39,132 nucleotides of DNA from an uncultured bacterium (GCA_905214305.1 CAJMLK010000023.1:1-39132), one strand, 5' to 3'; counted from the first letter of the stretch, positions 1 to 7,149 are shown. The notes: generated by a model not told the origin, from the letters alone. Numbers and translations are program-made.

Positions 1-1275
1 ACCGTGCGGGCCTGGGATGTGGAAGAAGTTAACATTCCACGCATGGCAGCAGCAGAGGTGCTACGCCAGTATTTCCCCGGCCTGAAGGAAATGCTGGATG
101 CCACCTTAGTCAAAGTCCGCATACATTGCACTGATACTGCTTCCACCATCACCTATGCCCGTCAATTGGCCCAGAGCATCCGACAATGGGAACTGCAACC
201 GCAGACAGAAAGCGACGAAAATAACGCGCAAAAAGGAGAAAACAAGCCCAATATCAACGAAATACGGCGCAAAGGCCACGCTTCAGGGGCGCAAGAAGGA
301 CACGGATATGGTGCCGCCCACAGCGGTTCTACCCCTCAATCAGAGCAAAATTCCACGCCCGCTTGTGCTTCTCAAGCGCAGCAGCCCACGTCCTCCAGCA
401 GGGCCAAAGATCAACTCGCAGCCCTGTTCCACGCCGAGGCGCAAGACCTGCCGCAAGCCCTGGGGGATATTCTTTCAGGGGCACTTACACGTTGTCAGGC
501 AGAATCTGTCGATGAAACTGTTACGGTTGCCGTGGAGGGTTTTCGTCCATCGGAGGCCTTGCCGGAGGCCCAAAAGCAACAAGCCCTTAAGGCCAGCATT
601 GCCTTGCGAACTCGCCTCCAAGGGCTTTTACAGGCACGGATACAAAAACGGTGCAGCATAGGTCGGCGCGGGGCCTTACACCCCGGTTCGCTCCATCGGC
701 TGCAGACGGGTAATCCGCGTATTTTCCGCAGGGAGGCGGAACAGGCTGGCCTCAACACTGCTGTGCATATCCTGCTGGACGTCAGCGGCAGTATGAGCGG
801 GACGCCGATAGCTCTGGCAAGGCAGGCGTGCTTTGCTGTGGCAAAAGCGCTGGAAAATATCAAAGGCGTAAACCCTGCGGTCACGGCTTTTCCTGCGATG
901 GCTTCCACAAGTTCTGTATTCCCCATTATGCGGCATGGGCAAAAGGTACCGGACAGCTTTGGCATCAATGCTTCAGGCGGAACCCCTCTGGCTGCTGCTT
1001 TGTGGTGGGTTATGCAGACGATGCTGTTCCTAAAGGAGCAACGAAAACTAATTCTCATCATCACTGACGGGGTACCCGATAGCACACACGCAGCAACCCA
1101 TGCCGTGAACGTAGCGCAAAAGCTTGGCTTTGAGGTGTATGGCCTTGGCATCCGTGACGAGCACATCGGCCAACTGCTGCCACAGACCAGCCGGGTCATT
1201 AACGATCTGTCCGACCTGGCCCCCGTCATGTTTGACATGCTTCAGGCCGCGCTGCTGAAAGGATGGGCATCATGA
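1..1275 (+). CDS. vWA-domain protein, CobT C-terminus-like (5' end outside window)
   Basis: The frame is open from the first base, so the start probably lies upstream; numbering here takes the GTG at 4 as residue 1. The C-terminal half (about residues 245-423) is a von Willebrand factor A domain. The MIDAS metal site is visible as DVSGS (D259, S261, S263), a threonine in GGTPL (T327) and an aspartate in ITDG (D355). The middle is Ser/Gln/Lys-rich and probably flexible. This arrangement resembles the CobT family (cobaltochelatase subunit). No other cobalamin gene is nearby, and CobT/CobS-like AAA+vWA pairs are common on mobile elements, where their role is unclear. It may work with a MoxR/CobS-type AAA ATPase upstream of the window; that is inference. 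The stop overlaps the ATG of a tiny ORF (ATGA). Confidence 0.75.
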   Translation, partial: TVRAWDVEEVNIPRMAAAEVLRQYFPGLKEMLDATLVKVRIHCTDTASTITYARQLAQSIRQWELQPQTESDENNAQKGENKPNINEIRRKGHASGAQEGHGYGAAHSGSTPQSEQNSTPACASQAQQPTSSSRAKDQLAALFHAEAQDLPQALGDILSGALTRCQAESVDETVTVAVEGFRPSEALPEAQKQQALKASIALRTRLQGLLQARIQKRCSIGRRGALHPGSLHRLQTGNPRIFRREAEQAGLNTAVHILLDVSGSMSGTPIALARQACFAVAKALENIKGVNPAVTAFPAMASTSSVFPIMRHGQKVPDSFGINASGGTPLAAALWWVMQTMLFLKEQRKLILIITDGVPDSTHAATHAVNVAQKLGFEVYGLGIRDEHIGQLLPQTSRVINDLSDLAPVMFDMLQAALLKGWAS

Positions 1276-1364
1276 TGGTGCCACTGGACTATTGCCGCTG
1301 GAACCCGGCACGGCCCAATCCAACACTCTTCACCCACAACCAGCGGCGCATCCCGCGTTGCTGA
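1272..1364 (+). CDS. tiny ORF, 30 aa, unknown
   Basis: ATG at 1272 overlaps the TGA of the vWA gene in an ATGA junction, which allows translational coupling. The peptide begins MMVPLDYCRW, is rich in Arg, Pro and Asn, and has no membrane segment. There is no separate Shine-Dalgarno. I do not recognise it. The junction is the only support, so it may be chance. Confidence 0.2.
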   Translation: MMVPLDYCRWNPARPNPTLFTHNQRRIPRC

Positions 1365-1380
1365 CACTCAAGGAGGCCAT

Positions 1381-1452
1381 ATGAACCCGCTGGCATGGAT
1401 ACCTGTTGCCATCGCTGTGCTGCAGGTCATCAAGGAAAATTGGGACGACTGA
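1381..1452 (+). CDS. tiny membrane peptide, 23 aa
   Basis: A strong Shine-Dalgarno (AAGGAGG, 1370-1376) sits 4 nt before the ATG. The peptide (MNPLAWIPVAIAVLQVIKEN, then WDD) is one hydrophobic helix with an acidic tail, as in small phage or plasmid membrane peptides. The ribosome site is the main evidence that it is translated. It lies between the vWA gene and a second small membrane ORF (1532-1693), suggesting a run of small accessory genes. Function unknown. Confidence 0.35.
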   Translation: MNPLAWIPVAIAVLQVIKENWDD

Positions 1453-1474
1453 TCTATTCAAAACAGCAGATGAA

Positions 1475-1502
1475 CAGAAGGCGGGAGCGATCCCGCCTTC
1501 TG
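1475..1502. repeat. perfect 12-bp hairpin with GCGA tetraloop
   Basis: CAGAAGGCGGGA (1475-1486) pairs perfectly with TCCCGCCTTCTG (1491-1502) across a GCGA loop, a GNRA-type tetraloop. No T-run follows, so it is a weak candidate for a simple intrinsic terminator. It lies between two small ORFs and could stabilise mRNA or separate their expression. Confidence 0.6.
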
Positions 1503-1531
1503 CAATTGCACAACTGAAAAGGAGAATAAGC

Positions 1532-1693
1532 ATGAGCAGTAAATGGGCGTTTATAGGCGGCATACTGGCTGGTGTCGCAGGGGTATTCACTGCAGCGGCG
1601 GTTGCGGTGGAATTGGAAAGCGGGAAAAGTAGCAACTGTGATACCGTGGAAGAATCTGAAAGGCTGGCCTTGCCTGAAAGCGAAGGTCGGTAG
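1532..1693 (+). CDS. small membrane protein, 53 aa, unknown
   Basis: ATG at 1532 is preceded by AAAAGGAG (1517-1524). This start was chosen over an in-frame one at 1406 because of that site and because the hydrophobic segment then begins near residue 5 (WAFIGGILAGVAGVFTAAAV). The C-terminal half is charged and soluble, with one cysteine. It looks like a single-pass or signal-anchored protein. A terminator-like hairpin follows at 1713-1747. No family recognised. Confidence 0.45.
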   Translation: MSSKWAFIGGILAGVAGVFTAAAVAVELESGKSSNCDTVEESERLALPESEGR

Positions 1694-1712
1694 AGGGCTA
1701 CAGGCTGACTGC

Positions 1713-1748
1713 AGGACGGGAAGCGGGGGCAGCCCCGCTCCTGTCCTT
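1713..1748 (+). terminator. GC-rich terminator-like hairpin
   Basis: AGGAC (1713-1717) and GTCCT (1743-1747) close an imperfect stem with an inner GCGGGG/CCCCGC core. A T-rich stretch (TATATTTTTTCT) follows after a gap of several bases. It ends the small-gene run on the plus strand. Confidence 0.45.
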
Positions 1749-1837
1749 GCGTGTATATTTTTTCTACGGAGGTCTACTACTTTGACATTGGGGACATAGC
1801 GCCCCCGGGCAGAAGGTTTCAATGACATGTGCCAAAT

Positions 1838-2130
1838 TCAGTTTTGCAATTTCACTTCTTCATGATTCTTATTCTTGATTGCATAATTGATAAATTCCTG
1901 CAGAGGCATGGGCTTGGCAAAAAGATAGCCTTGCCCGTACAGCACTCCCATAGAGGCCAGCACGTTGCGCTGGCTTTCAGTTTCAATTCCCTCCACCACA
2001 ACCTCAGCCTGGTACTTCTTCGCTCCTTCAACAGAGAGCTGAATAGCGTCATAGCCTTTCTTGAGCTGTACGCGCGCTGTCATAGAATAGTCGATTTTAA
2101 GCTCCGTAAACGGCAATTGTGAAAGCAGTG
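1838..2130 (-). pseudogene. EAL-domain (c-di-GMP phosphodiesterase) C-terminal remnant
   Basis: The minus-strand frame reads LLSQLPFTELKID, then VVVEGIETESQ and YGQGYLFAKPMP. These are the late signature blocks of EAL domains, which hydrolyse cyclic di-GMP. Everything before the LPF block is missing. The expected DDFGTGYSSLS block appears only as a DD in another frame near 2135-2150, so the 5' part is frameshifted or deleted. The break lies next to the transposase at 2159, suggesting IS-mediated truncation. About 92 residues remain, without the EAL motif or the metal-binding residues, so it cannot be an active phosphodiesterase. Confidence 0.75.
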
Positions 2131-2149
2131 AGATAGGTCGTCAAATTCG

Positions 2150-2975
2150 TACGCCATGTTAAGCGGCAATCGGCAGCTTTGGTTTCATCGTCCAGCTTCT
2201 GACAAATGCTGCTGGTGAGAGATAGCCAAGGGCTGCCTGACGTCTTTGTCGATTATAAAAAACCTCAATATACTCTGTTACATCTGCAATGGCTTCTGCC
2301 TGTGAACTGTAGCTTTTGCGATGGACCAACTCATTTTTCAACAAGCCCCAAAAGCTCTCCATCGGAGCGTTGTCGTAACAATCTCCTTTTTTGCTCATGG
2401 AACAGACTAGGCCATATGCGCGGAGTTTCTTCTGATAAGCTGCACTGCAATACTGGCTGCCGCGATCCGAATGCAGAATCAGCCCCACAGGTGGGCGGTG
2501 GAAACGCACCGCCTTCATCAATGCCGCCAAGACAAGCCCGGTGTTCATGCGTTCGGCCAGGCTGAAGCCGACAATTTCCCGACTATATAAATCTTTGATT
2601 CCTGCAAGATATACCCAACCCTGCCGCGTGGGGATATAGGTTATGTCACTAACCCACACGCGGTTGGGCTCGCCCGGCGAGAAGTCACGGTTCAGAAGAT
2701 TGGGAGCGACCGGCAGCGCATGGTTTGACTCCGTGGTGCGGATACCCCGTCGTTTGCGCTTGCAGACGAGGCCGAGTTCGCGGCGTAGCTGCTTGACCTT
2801 CCAGAGGCTAACGGTGCAACCGCTTGCCACGAGTTCCCGGTGTAATCGCTCCGCACCGTATGTGCCGCGTGTTCTCTGGTGGGCAGCCAGTCTACCCAAC
2901 TCGGCCACAACCATGCCGGGCGCTGGCTAGGGCATAGCCCTTGGAACCCAGATTGACTAAAAACCAAAAGGTAAC
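2150..2975 (-). mobile_element. IS3-family insertion sequence remnant (orfA missing)
   Basis: The segment carries an IS3-type OrfB but no upstream OrfA before the antitoxin gene at 3002. It is bounded by the EAL remnant on one side and the toxin-antitoxin ribosome site on the other. I could not identify terminal inverted repeats or a target duplication. Limits are approximate, and the element is probably immobile on its own. Confidence 0.6.
2159..2914 (-). CDS. IS3-family transposase OrfB (DDE), N-terminally shortened
   Basis: This is an rve/DDE integrase-fold transposase. The triad is present: D90 (VWVSDITY), D150 (LILHSDRGSQYC) and E186 (DNAPMESFWG). An HTH_21-like segment (RGTYGAERLHREL, from about residue 16) precedes it. 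At 251 aa it is shorter than typical OrfB. The missing leader can be read in another frame just upstream (SQSGFQGLCPSQRPA, near 2915-2960), which suggests a frameshift near 2912. Without OrfA the usual OrfAB fusion cannot form, so transposition is doubtful. Its product would cut and join IS ends. Confidence 0.8.
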   Translation of the reverse strand: MVVAELGRLAAHQRTRGTYGAERLHRELVASGCTVSLWKVKQLRRELGLVCKRKRRGIRTTESNHALPVAPNLLNRDFSPGEPNRVWVSDITYIPTRQGWVYLAGIKDLYSREIVGFSLAERMNTGLVLAALMKAVRFHRPPVGLILHSDRGSQYCSAAYQKKLRAYGLVCSMSKKGDCYDNAPMESFWGLLKNELVHRKSYSSQAEAIADVTEYIEVFYNRQRRQAALGYLSPAAFVRSWTMKPKLPIAA

Positions 2976-3001
2976 TACTGTTGTTTTCAGGAGGTGGCGT
3001 T

Positions 3002-3301
3002 ATGCAGACACAAACCCCATTACAGGCATTATCAACCAGCATAAAAATACCCGGCGAACTGCGTGAACGCTTGCAGAGCCTTGCAGAATCCCGCCAACGC
3101 ACGCCCCACGCGCTCATGATTCAGGCAATAGAAAATTTTGTGAGCCGTGAAGAAAAACGGGAAGCATGGCGGCAAGAAGGCATAGCCGCTTGGGAAGAAT
3201 ATCAACGGACAGGCCTACATCTGACGAATGCCGAGGCTAAGGAGTGGCTCTCGCAACTTGCAGCGGGTAGCAACGTGGAGCCGCCCAAATGTCACATATA
3301 G
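3002..3301 (+). CDS. ribbon-helix-helix antitoxin (CopG/ParD-like)
   Basis: At 99 aa, the N-terminus (SIKIPGELRERLQSLAESRQ, then RTPHALMIQAIENFV) is a ribbon-helix-helix DNA-binding domain of the CopG/ParD type. The C-terminal helix (AWEEYQRTGLHLTNAEAKEW) is the usual toxin-binding tail. The ATG at 3002 is chosen because AGGAGG (2989-2994) lies 7 nt upstream; the in-frame GTG-type start at 2981 would hide that site. It overlaps the toxin gene by 13 nt, so the two are co-translated. It should neutralise the ParE toxin and repress its own promoter. The IS remnant directly upstream may have altered that promoter. Confidence 0.85.
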   Translation: MQTQTPLQALSTSIKIPGELRERLQSLAESRQRTPHALMIQAIENFVSREEKREAWRQEGIAAWEEYQRTGLHLTNAEAKEWLSQLAAGSNVEPPKCHI

Positions 3302-3588
3302 TCGTCTGGTCGCTGAGGTCTCTTGAATGTGTTCAGCGCCTTTATAATTTTTTTGCTGAAAAAGACATTGAGGCAGCGAAAACGGCGGCAGCGCTTATTT
3401 TGAAACAGGCTGAACTTTTGGAGCAGTTCCCACAAGTCGGACGTCCGGCTGAGGATTTGGAGCCTGAACACCGGGAATTGCTCATCCCGTTTGGCGGGGC
3501 TGGATATGTCCTTTTGTACCACTACGCCGAAAACGGGGAAGCCATTACTGTTCTGGCAATCAGACACCAGAAGGAAGTAGGGTGTTGA
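3289..3588 (+). CDS. ParE/RelE-superfamily toxin
   Basis: This 99-aa protein has the ParE/RelE fold signature: an N-terminal strand (IVVWSLRSLECVQRLYNFFA), the LLEQFPQVGRP block, the EHRELLIPFGG strand and the final ITVLAIRHQKE. The last block is the typical conserved C-terminal strand of these toxins. ParE members poison gyrase and RelE members cleave mRNA; sequence alone does not decide here, though FPQ-GRP and RHQKE are more like ParE. It overlaps the antitoxin by 13 nt and is followed by a strong terminator. On a mobile element it would act in post-segregational stabilisation. Confidence 0.85.
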   Translation: MSHIVVWSLRSLECVQRLYNFFAEKDIEAAKTAAALILKQAELLEQFPQVGRPAEDLEPEHRELLIPFGGAGYVLLYHYAENGEAITVLAIRHQKEVGC

Positions 3589-3629
3589 TTACCTGTAAAA
3601 GGAAAGGCTCACCAGACGATGCGGGCAGA

Positions 3630-3658
3630 AGCGAGGTTAACCAGGCCTCGCTTTTTTC
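3630..3658 (+). terminator. intrinsic terminator of the toxin-antitoxin operon
   Basis: AGCGAGG (3630-3636) pairs with CCTCGCT (3646-3652), directly followed by a T-run (TTTTTCTC). It lies 42 nt after the toxin stop. Confidence 0.75.
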
Positions 3659-3678
3659 TCATGAGGCCACGAGTCAAG

Positions 3679-3703
3679 AGGGTGTAAGAAATTTTGTGTA
3701 ATC
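3679..3703. repeat. possible orphan IS256-like terminal repeat
   Basis: The stretch GGGTGTAAGAAATTTTGTGT (3680-3699), followed by AATCGG, resembles the terminal inverted repeats of IS256-family elements, which typically read as ACACAAAAT...TTACAC on the other strand. No IS256 transposase or partner repeat is visible nearby, so this would be a scar. Recognised from memory of the repeat pattern only. Confidence 0.25.
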
Positions 3704-3769
3704 GGCCAATCATGTTACCCGGATAATCTCCCCATATAACAGCAATGCCCGAAGGCCGCTTTTAAGCCG

Positions 3770-4855
3770 TCACCCAATCCGATACCACACCCCTCTGCCC
3801 TTGCCCTGCATGGTCAACTGCTTGTTTTCCACCAACTTGCGGAAGTGATCTTTCAAGGTGTTGCGACTGGCTCCGGTCAGAATGAGCATCTCTTTGATTG
3901 TCACCCTGCCGTGTGCGCGGGCGTATTCCAAAATCTGTAAAGAGAGTTTCGGCAGCGCGGCCAGTACGATATGTTCTTGCTTCACCTTCTTTTCCAGACG
4001 TTTCATTTGTTGGTGCAGGGCGCGGAGGAAAAACAATAGCCAAGGCTGCCAGTTGGGGGTATCGGTGCGGATCGTTGTTTGCGTTTGGCGCAGGGCCAGA
4101 TAATAGCTCTCTTTGCTGTTCTCGATAATGCTTTCAAGCGAGCTATATGGCGTGTAAGCATAGCCGCAACGCAGCAGCAGAAGGGTCGTCAGGATGCGGG
4201 ATAAACGCCCGTTACCGTCCTGGAATGGATGGATGGCAAGAAAAGTCACGGTAAAGATGCCGACAACCAGTAGGGGGTGCAGGCTTTTGGTTTCCAGCGC
4301 GGCATTTGTCCATTCAATCAGCTTGCGCATGAGCCGGGGGGTATCAAGAGGCGTGGCGGTTTCAAAGACGATGCCGATTTGCTGGCCCTGGCCGTCAAAG
4401 GCCGCCACATTGCTTGAGGAAGTCTTGTAATTGCCGCGATGGCGCTCGTCTTTGTCGCTGTGGCAAAGTAGATCTCGGTGGAGTTGGCGGACATGGTTTT
4501 CCGTCAGCGGAATGAATTCCCAAGACTGAAATACTTGCTCCATAGTTTTCGCGTATCCGGCAATCTCCTGCTCGTCACGCGAAGAGAAAGACTGAATGGC
4601 AAGATTGGACAGCAGCCTTTCCACTTCGCTGTCCGAAAGCTTGCTGCCCTCAATGCGGGTGGAGGAACCTATGCTCTCAATTGTGGCGACCCGGCGCAGA
4701 GCCGAAAGCCGCTCCGGGGCGAGAGTTCCCAAGGCTTTCCATGCGCCTTTGAATTCGTCAATTTCGGCAATCAGGCCAAGGAAGTCGGACGTGATGCTCA
4801 GCGAGTCGATATTTATCATACCCATTAATACACCCACAAACACCCAATTAGTCAA
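3770..4855 (-). CDS. Fic-domain AMP-transferase, class II, with C-terminal winged helix
   Basis: The 361-aa protein has the Fic active-site loop HPFQDGNGRLSR (residues 209-220), with the catalytic His209 and the phosphate-binding DGNGR. Fic enzymes transfer AMP (or another nucleotide part) onto hydroxyl side chains. An inhibitory helix motif lies upstream of the Fic core (STRIEG, S65...E69-G70, fitting S/T-x-x-x-E-G/N), marking class II, auto-inhibited Fic. An N-terminal Fic_N-like segment precedes it. The last 70 residues (QILEYARAHGRVTIKEMLIL, then TGASRNTLKDHFRKL) form a winged helix. Starts at Met12 or Met14 are possible. It faces the toxin-antitoxin pair and lies in a patch of mobile-element debris, typical cargo of toxin or defence type. 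Confidence 0.85.
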   Translation of the reverse strand: MTNWVFVGVLMGMINIDSLSITSDFLGLIAEIDEFKGAWKALGTLAPERLSALRRVATIESIGSSTRIEGSKLSDSEVERLLSNLAIQSFSSRDEQEIAGYAKTMEQVFQSWEFIPLTENHVRQLHRDLLCHSDKDERHRGNYKTSSSNVAAFDGQGQQIGIVFETATPLDTPRLMRKLIEWTNAALETKSLHPLLVVGIFTVTFLAIHPFQDGNGRLSRILTTLLLLRCGYAYTPYSSLESIIENSKESYYLALRQTQTTIRTDTPNWQPWLLFFLRALHQQMKRLEKKVKQEHIVLAALPKLSLQILEYARAHGRVTIKEMLILTGASRNTLKDHFRKLVENKQLTMQGKGRGVWYRIG

Positions 4856-4982
4856 GCCGCAAATACACCTATTTCCATCTAATTCTATGCTTTTGTACTG
4901 ATTTGCATGGCCAAAGGTGCATAAAAGGCTTGGTTCCTCGACGCGGCGTGTGGAATTCGACTTTATTGACTACAACTAAAAT

Positions 4983-5017
4983 CCTGCATGCTCATCCTCC
5001 AATCAAGGAGGTGCAGG
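4983..5017. repeat. nested inverted repeat
   Basis: CCTGCA (4983-4988) pairs with TGCAGG (5012-5017), and CCTCC (4996-5000) with GGAGG (5007-5011) across a 6-nt loop. Possible regulatory or origin structure. Confidence 0.5.
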
Positions 5018-5075
5018 TATACTTGCATTACCACCTGCGGGGGAAACAAACAGAAATAGACCGCTCCTATCAAAA

Positions 5076-5110
5076 AGCTTGACACAGAGTCACCTAAGTG
5101 GTGTCAAGCT
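5076..5110. repeat. perfect 10-bp inverted repeat around TTGACA
   Basis: AGCTTGACAC (5076-5085) and GTGTCAAGCT (5101-5110) are perfect inverted copies with a 15-nt spacer. Each arm contains a TTGACA-type -35 box. It could be a two-sided operator or promoter, or an IS end scar. Confidence 0.55.
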
Positions 5111-5202
5111 AGGGGGTCAAAGTGCGGGGTCATAGACAAATTTTCTAAAAAATATTATCAATGATTACAGGCTGTTTTTAACGCGATGGTGTCGCGGTGC
5201 CT

Positions 5203-5221
5203 ATTCTCCCCTTCGGCACCA
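5203..5221 (+). other. tRNA 3'-end-like sequence ending in CCA (possible attachment-site scar)
   Basis: ATTCTCCCCTTCGGCACCA matches the expected 3' end of a bacterial tRNA: end of T-loop, T-stem strand, 7-nt acceptor strand CTTCGGC, discriminator A and encoded CCA. The 5' part of a tRNA is absent. An intrinsic terminator follows 13 nt later, as after a tRNA gene. Integrases often recombine within tRNA 3' ends, so this could be an att core. It also forms a weak GGTGCC/GGCACC hairpin (5196-5220), so the match may be coincidental. Confidence 0.4.
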
Positions 5222-5233
5222 TAAGAAAATCAA

Positions 5234-5272
5234 CGGGTTAGAAGAAAAAGTCTTTCTTCTGGCCCGCTTTTC
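5234..5272 (+). terminator. intrinsic terminator
   Basis: CGGG (5234-5237) plus AGAAGAAA (5240-5247) pair with TTTCTTCT (5253-5260) plus CCCG (5263-5266). A pyrimidine/T-rich tail follows. It sits just after the tRNA-like 3' end. Confidence 0.65.
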
Positions 5273-5356
5273 TTTTTCCCAAATCGCAATTCTCCCCCAC
5301 TATGCCCCCACCCCTGGAAATTTGTTAAAATTTCTTGGGGTACCCACTTACCGCTG

Positions 5357-5375
5357 CCCCCACCTCCCGTGGGGG
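5357..5375. repeat. 7-bp hairpin
   Basis: CCCCCAC (5357-5363) and GTGGGGG (5369-5375) pair across a 5-nt loop; part of the structured region before the rep-like gene. Confidence 0.5.
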
Positions 5376-5410
5376 AGACGTGCAGCGTTTACTATACTTC
5401 CTTCCTTTTT

Positions 5411-5456
5411 AAAGCTCCTCCGGGTCATTCGCATGGAATGCCCTGGCGGAGCTTTT
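5411..5456 (+). terminator. intrinsic terminator
   Basis: AAAGCTCC (5411-5418) pairs with GGAGCTTT (5448-5455), with further CCGGG/CCCTGG pairing inside, followed by a T-run. The A-tract on the 5' side means it could work in both directions. Confidence 0.6.
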
Positions 5457-5874
5457 TTGTTTTCCCAGTCCCAGTCTCCTTTCACGGCACACGTTCCCTC
5501 ACAAAAAATTCGCCCCCCTCCCGTGTTCACGGAAGAAGGGCGAAACCTCGCGTTCTTGTGCTTGTGGCTTTGCGTCACAGCAGCAGGGGAACTTGCGCCA
5601 TGCAGGTGCGGGGTCGTCGTGGGTGGTGCCCACGGCCTGACGAGCCAGCCGCTCGGTCAATACACCTCAAACAAAGGATATGGATTGAGGAAAACCAAGG
5701 CCTAGAAAGGCGAAAAGCCAATACGTTGGCGCGTATCGGCTTATCAGCAGAGTGAAATTTCTACTAGCTGTGGAGATGACACTAAACCGCAAGGTTCCTC
5801 TTTGTCAAGTGCATCGAGTCTGCTTGTTTTTGCCTTTTTTCGGCCTGCCCCGCTTGGGGAAGAGAGCGCGAACC

Positions 5875-7125
5875 ATGCAGACATTTGCACCAAGAGGAAG
5901 GATTCACGGGCCGATTTTACCGCAATTTGTGTTGGAAACCTCTGTCAGTTTTGGAGCCAAGATCATGTATGCCCTGCTGTGCAATTACGCTTCAGACAGC
6001 GACCGTTGCTGGCCCTCCCAGGCCACGCTGGCCGCACGGCTTTCGTGCAGCGTGAGCAGCGTTAAAAAGTATCTGTCCGAGCTGGTGAGCATCAATCTCG
6101 TCGAGGTGCGGCGGGAGCAGTACCGCTCGTCGGTCTATTATCTGTTGCAACCGGCTACGTTGAAGTCGGCAAGCCAAGAGGCAAAGCCTGGCTGCCGTCA
6201 GCCAGACTCTGCCTGCCCAGAGCCAAAAGTTGGCTACATAAATACTCTTAACAAACAAAGAGAAATACAAAATCCCCCCTTACCCCCCGTGCCGTCAGCG
6301 GTGCCGGAACTTGTCGCTTCGCCTTCGCGCTCCGTGTCGGGGGGCGGGGGTGTCCGACCCGAAGGGCGCGAAGCGTGCCCGTTAGCGAGTCTTCGAGCGT
6401 TACGGGCATCGAGAGCAGAGATGTCTGTCTCTGATTTTGAAAAAGTATGGGCACTCTACCCCAAAAAAGAGGCCAAGAGCCTTGCCCGTTCAGCGTGGCT
6501 GCGTCTCCAGCGAGAAGGCTTGTTGCCGCCTCTGCCTCGGATTGAAGCCACCATTCGGCATTTCATGGCTTCGGAAACCTGGCAGCGTGAACAGGGCCGC
6601 TTTGTGCCGCAAATGAGCAACTGGCTAAAGGGTCAGCGTTGGCTGGATGATGCCGTGATGACAGCCGCCAAGGAGACAGAAGCCAGAGAGCGTTCTGCCG
6701 CTGCGCTTCAGGCTATGCAGCAGAAAGAAGAAGCCCGTAGAGCGGCAATGGACAAGGAGCGCGAGGCTCTGCGACCACGCTTTGAGGCCTTTGCCGAAAA
6801 ATTCCACCTTCATGTCAAGCCCTGGATCAGGCCAATGGCCTTTGGGCTGTGGATGCATTTGCACTCCGCACATCGCGCTCCCGCTCCGTCTGACGTGCCG
6901 GAAAACAACCCCCTGGACATTATCGAGTTTTTGAAGGCCTTCAGGCAACGCTGTGAAGAAACCGCCTGGCGAGCTTCCCCTGCAAAGGAGCGGCGCACTC
7001 AGGCCATGCCGGGAGTGTTCAGCGTCCCAAGCTCAGAGAAGCCGCTCACATGTGGAAATATTCTTCGGCGTCTTCCCGTGTTTTCACGACAACCTGCATC
7101 TCAGGCCTTTGCGAAAGCCATTTGA
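5875..7125 (+). CDS. replication-initiator-like helix-turn-helix protein
   Basis: The ATG at 5875 begins MQTFAPRGRI and is followed at once by a conserved-looking domain (about residues 15-95). It reads ILPQFVLETSVSFGAKIMYA, then CWPSQATLAARLSCSVSSVK: an HTH_36-type winged helix as in plasmid and phage replication proteins. In-frame starts at 5752 and 5776 would add an atypical hydrophobic leader, so I prefer 5875. The second part (FEKVWALYPKKEAKSLARSA) resembles the DnaT/phage-replication type domain, with a charged coiled stretch after it. The linker between them (roughly 6290-6420) is GC-rich and Gly/Arg/Ala-rich. Placed after a structured non-coding region and 24 nt before dotH, it may control replication of the excised element. 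Confidence 0.6.
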   Translation: MQTFAPRGRIHGPILPQFVLETSVSFGAKIMYALLCNYASDSDRCWPSQATLAARLSCSVSSVKKYLSELVSINLVEVRREQYRSSVYYLLQPATLKSASQEAKPGCRQPDSACPEPKVGYINTLNKQREIQNPPLPPVPSAVPELVASPSRSVSGGGGVRPEGREACPLASLRALRASRAEMSVSDFEKVWALYPKKEAKSLARSAWLRLQREGLLPPLPRIEATIRHFMASETWQREQGRFVPQMSNWLKGQRWLDDAVMTAAKETEARERSAAALQAMQQKEEARRAAMDKEREALRPRFEAFAEKFHLHVKPWIRPMAFGLWMHLHSAHRAPAPSDVPENNPLDIIEFLKAFRQRCEETAWRASPAKERRTQAMPGVFSVPSSEKPLTCGNILRRLPVFSRQPASQAFAKAI

Positions 7126-7149
7126 TGACTCCAAACTGAGGAGATTTTT

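Larger units (their letters stand above)
4856..5874. other. 1-kb non-coding, inverted-repeat-rich region upstream of the rep-like gene
   Basis: I see no convincing gene. The short frames at 5322-5755 read through hairpins and look spurious. The region holds IRs at 4983-5017 and 5076-5110, GGGGTCA twice (5113-5119, 5126-5132), a tRNA-3'-end-like sequence (5203-5221), terminators at 5234-5271 and 5411-5456, and hairpins at 5357-5375, 5618-5636 and 5718-5741. It lies directly before a replication-initiator-like gene, so an origin or control region is possible (inference). No clear iteron array or nic site is recognised. Confidence 0.45.

Noticed and set aside
495..1238. 247-codon minus-strand frame opposite the vWA gene
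   Set aside because: The plus-strand vWA motifs fully explain this stretch; the antisense frame has no motif or start signal.
1..1275. cobalamin biosynthesis gene cobT
   Set aside because: Only the vWA part is recognisable and no other cobalamin gene is present; the context is a mobile element.
5322..5755. overlapping plus-strand frames of 127-128 codons upstream of the rep-like gene
   Set aside because: They run through several terminator and hairpin sequences, have no ribosome site and unnatural composition.
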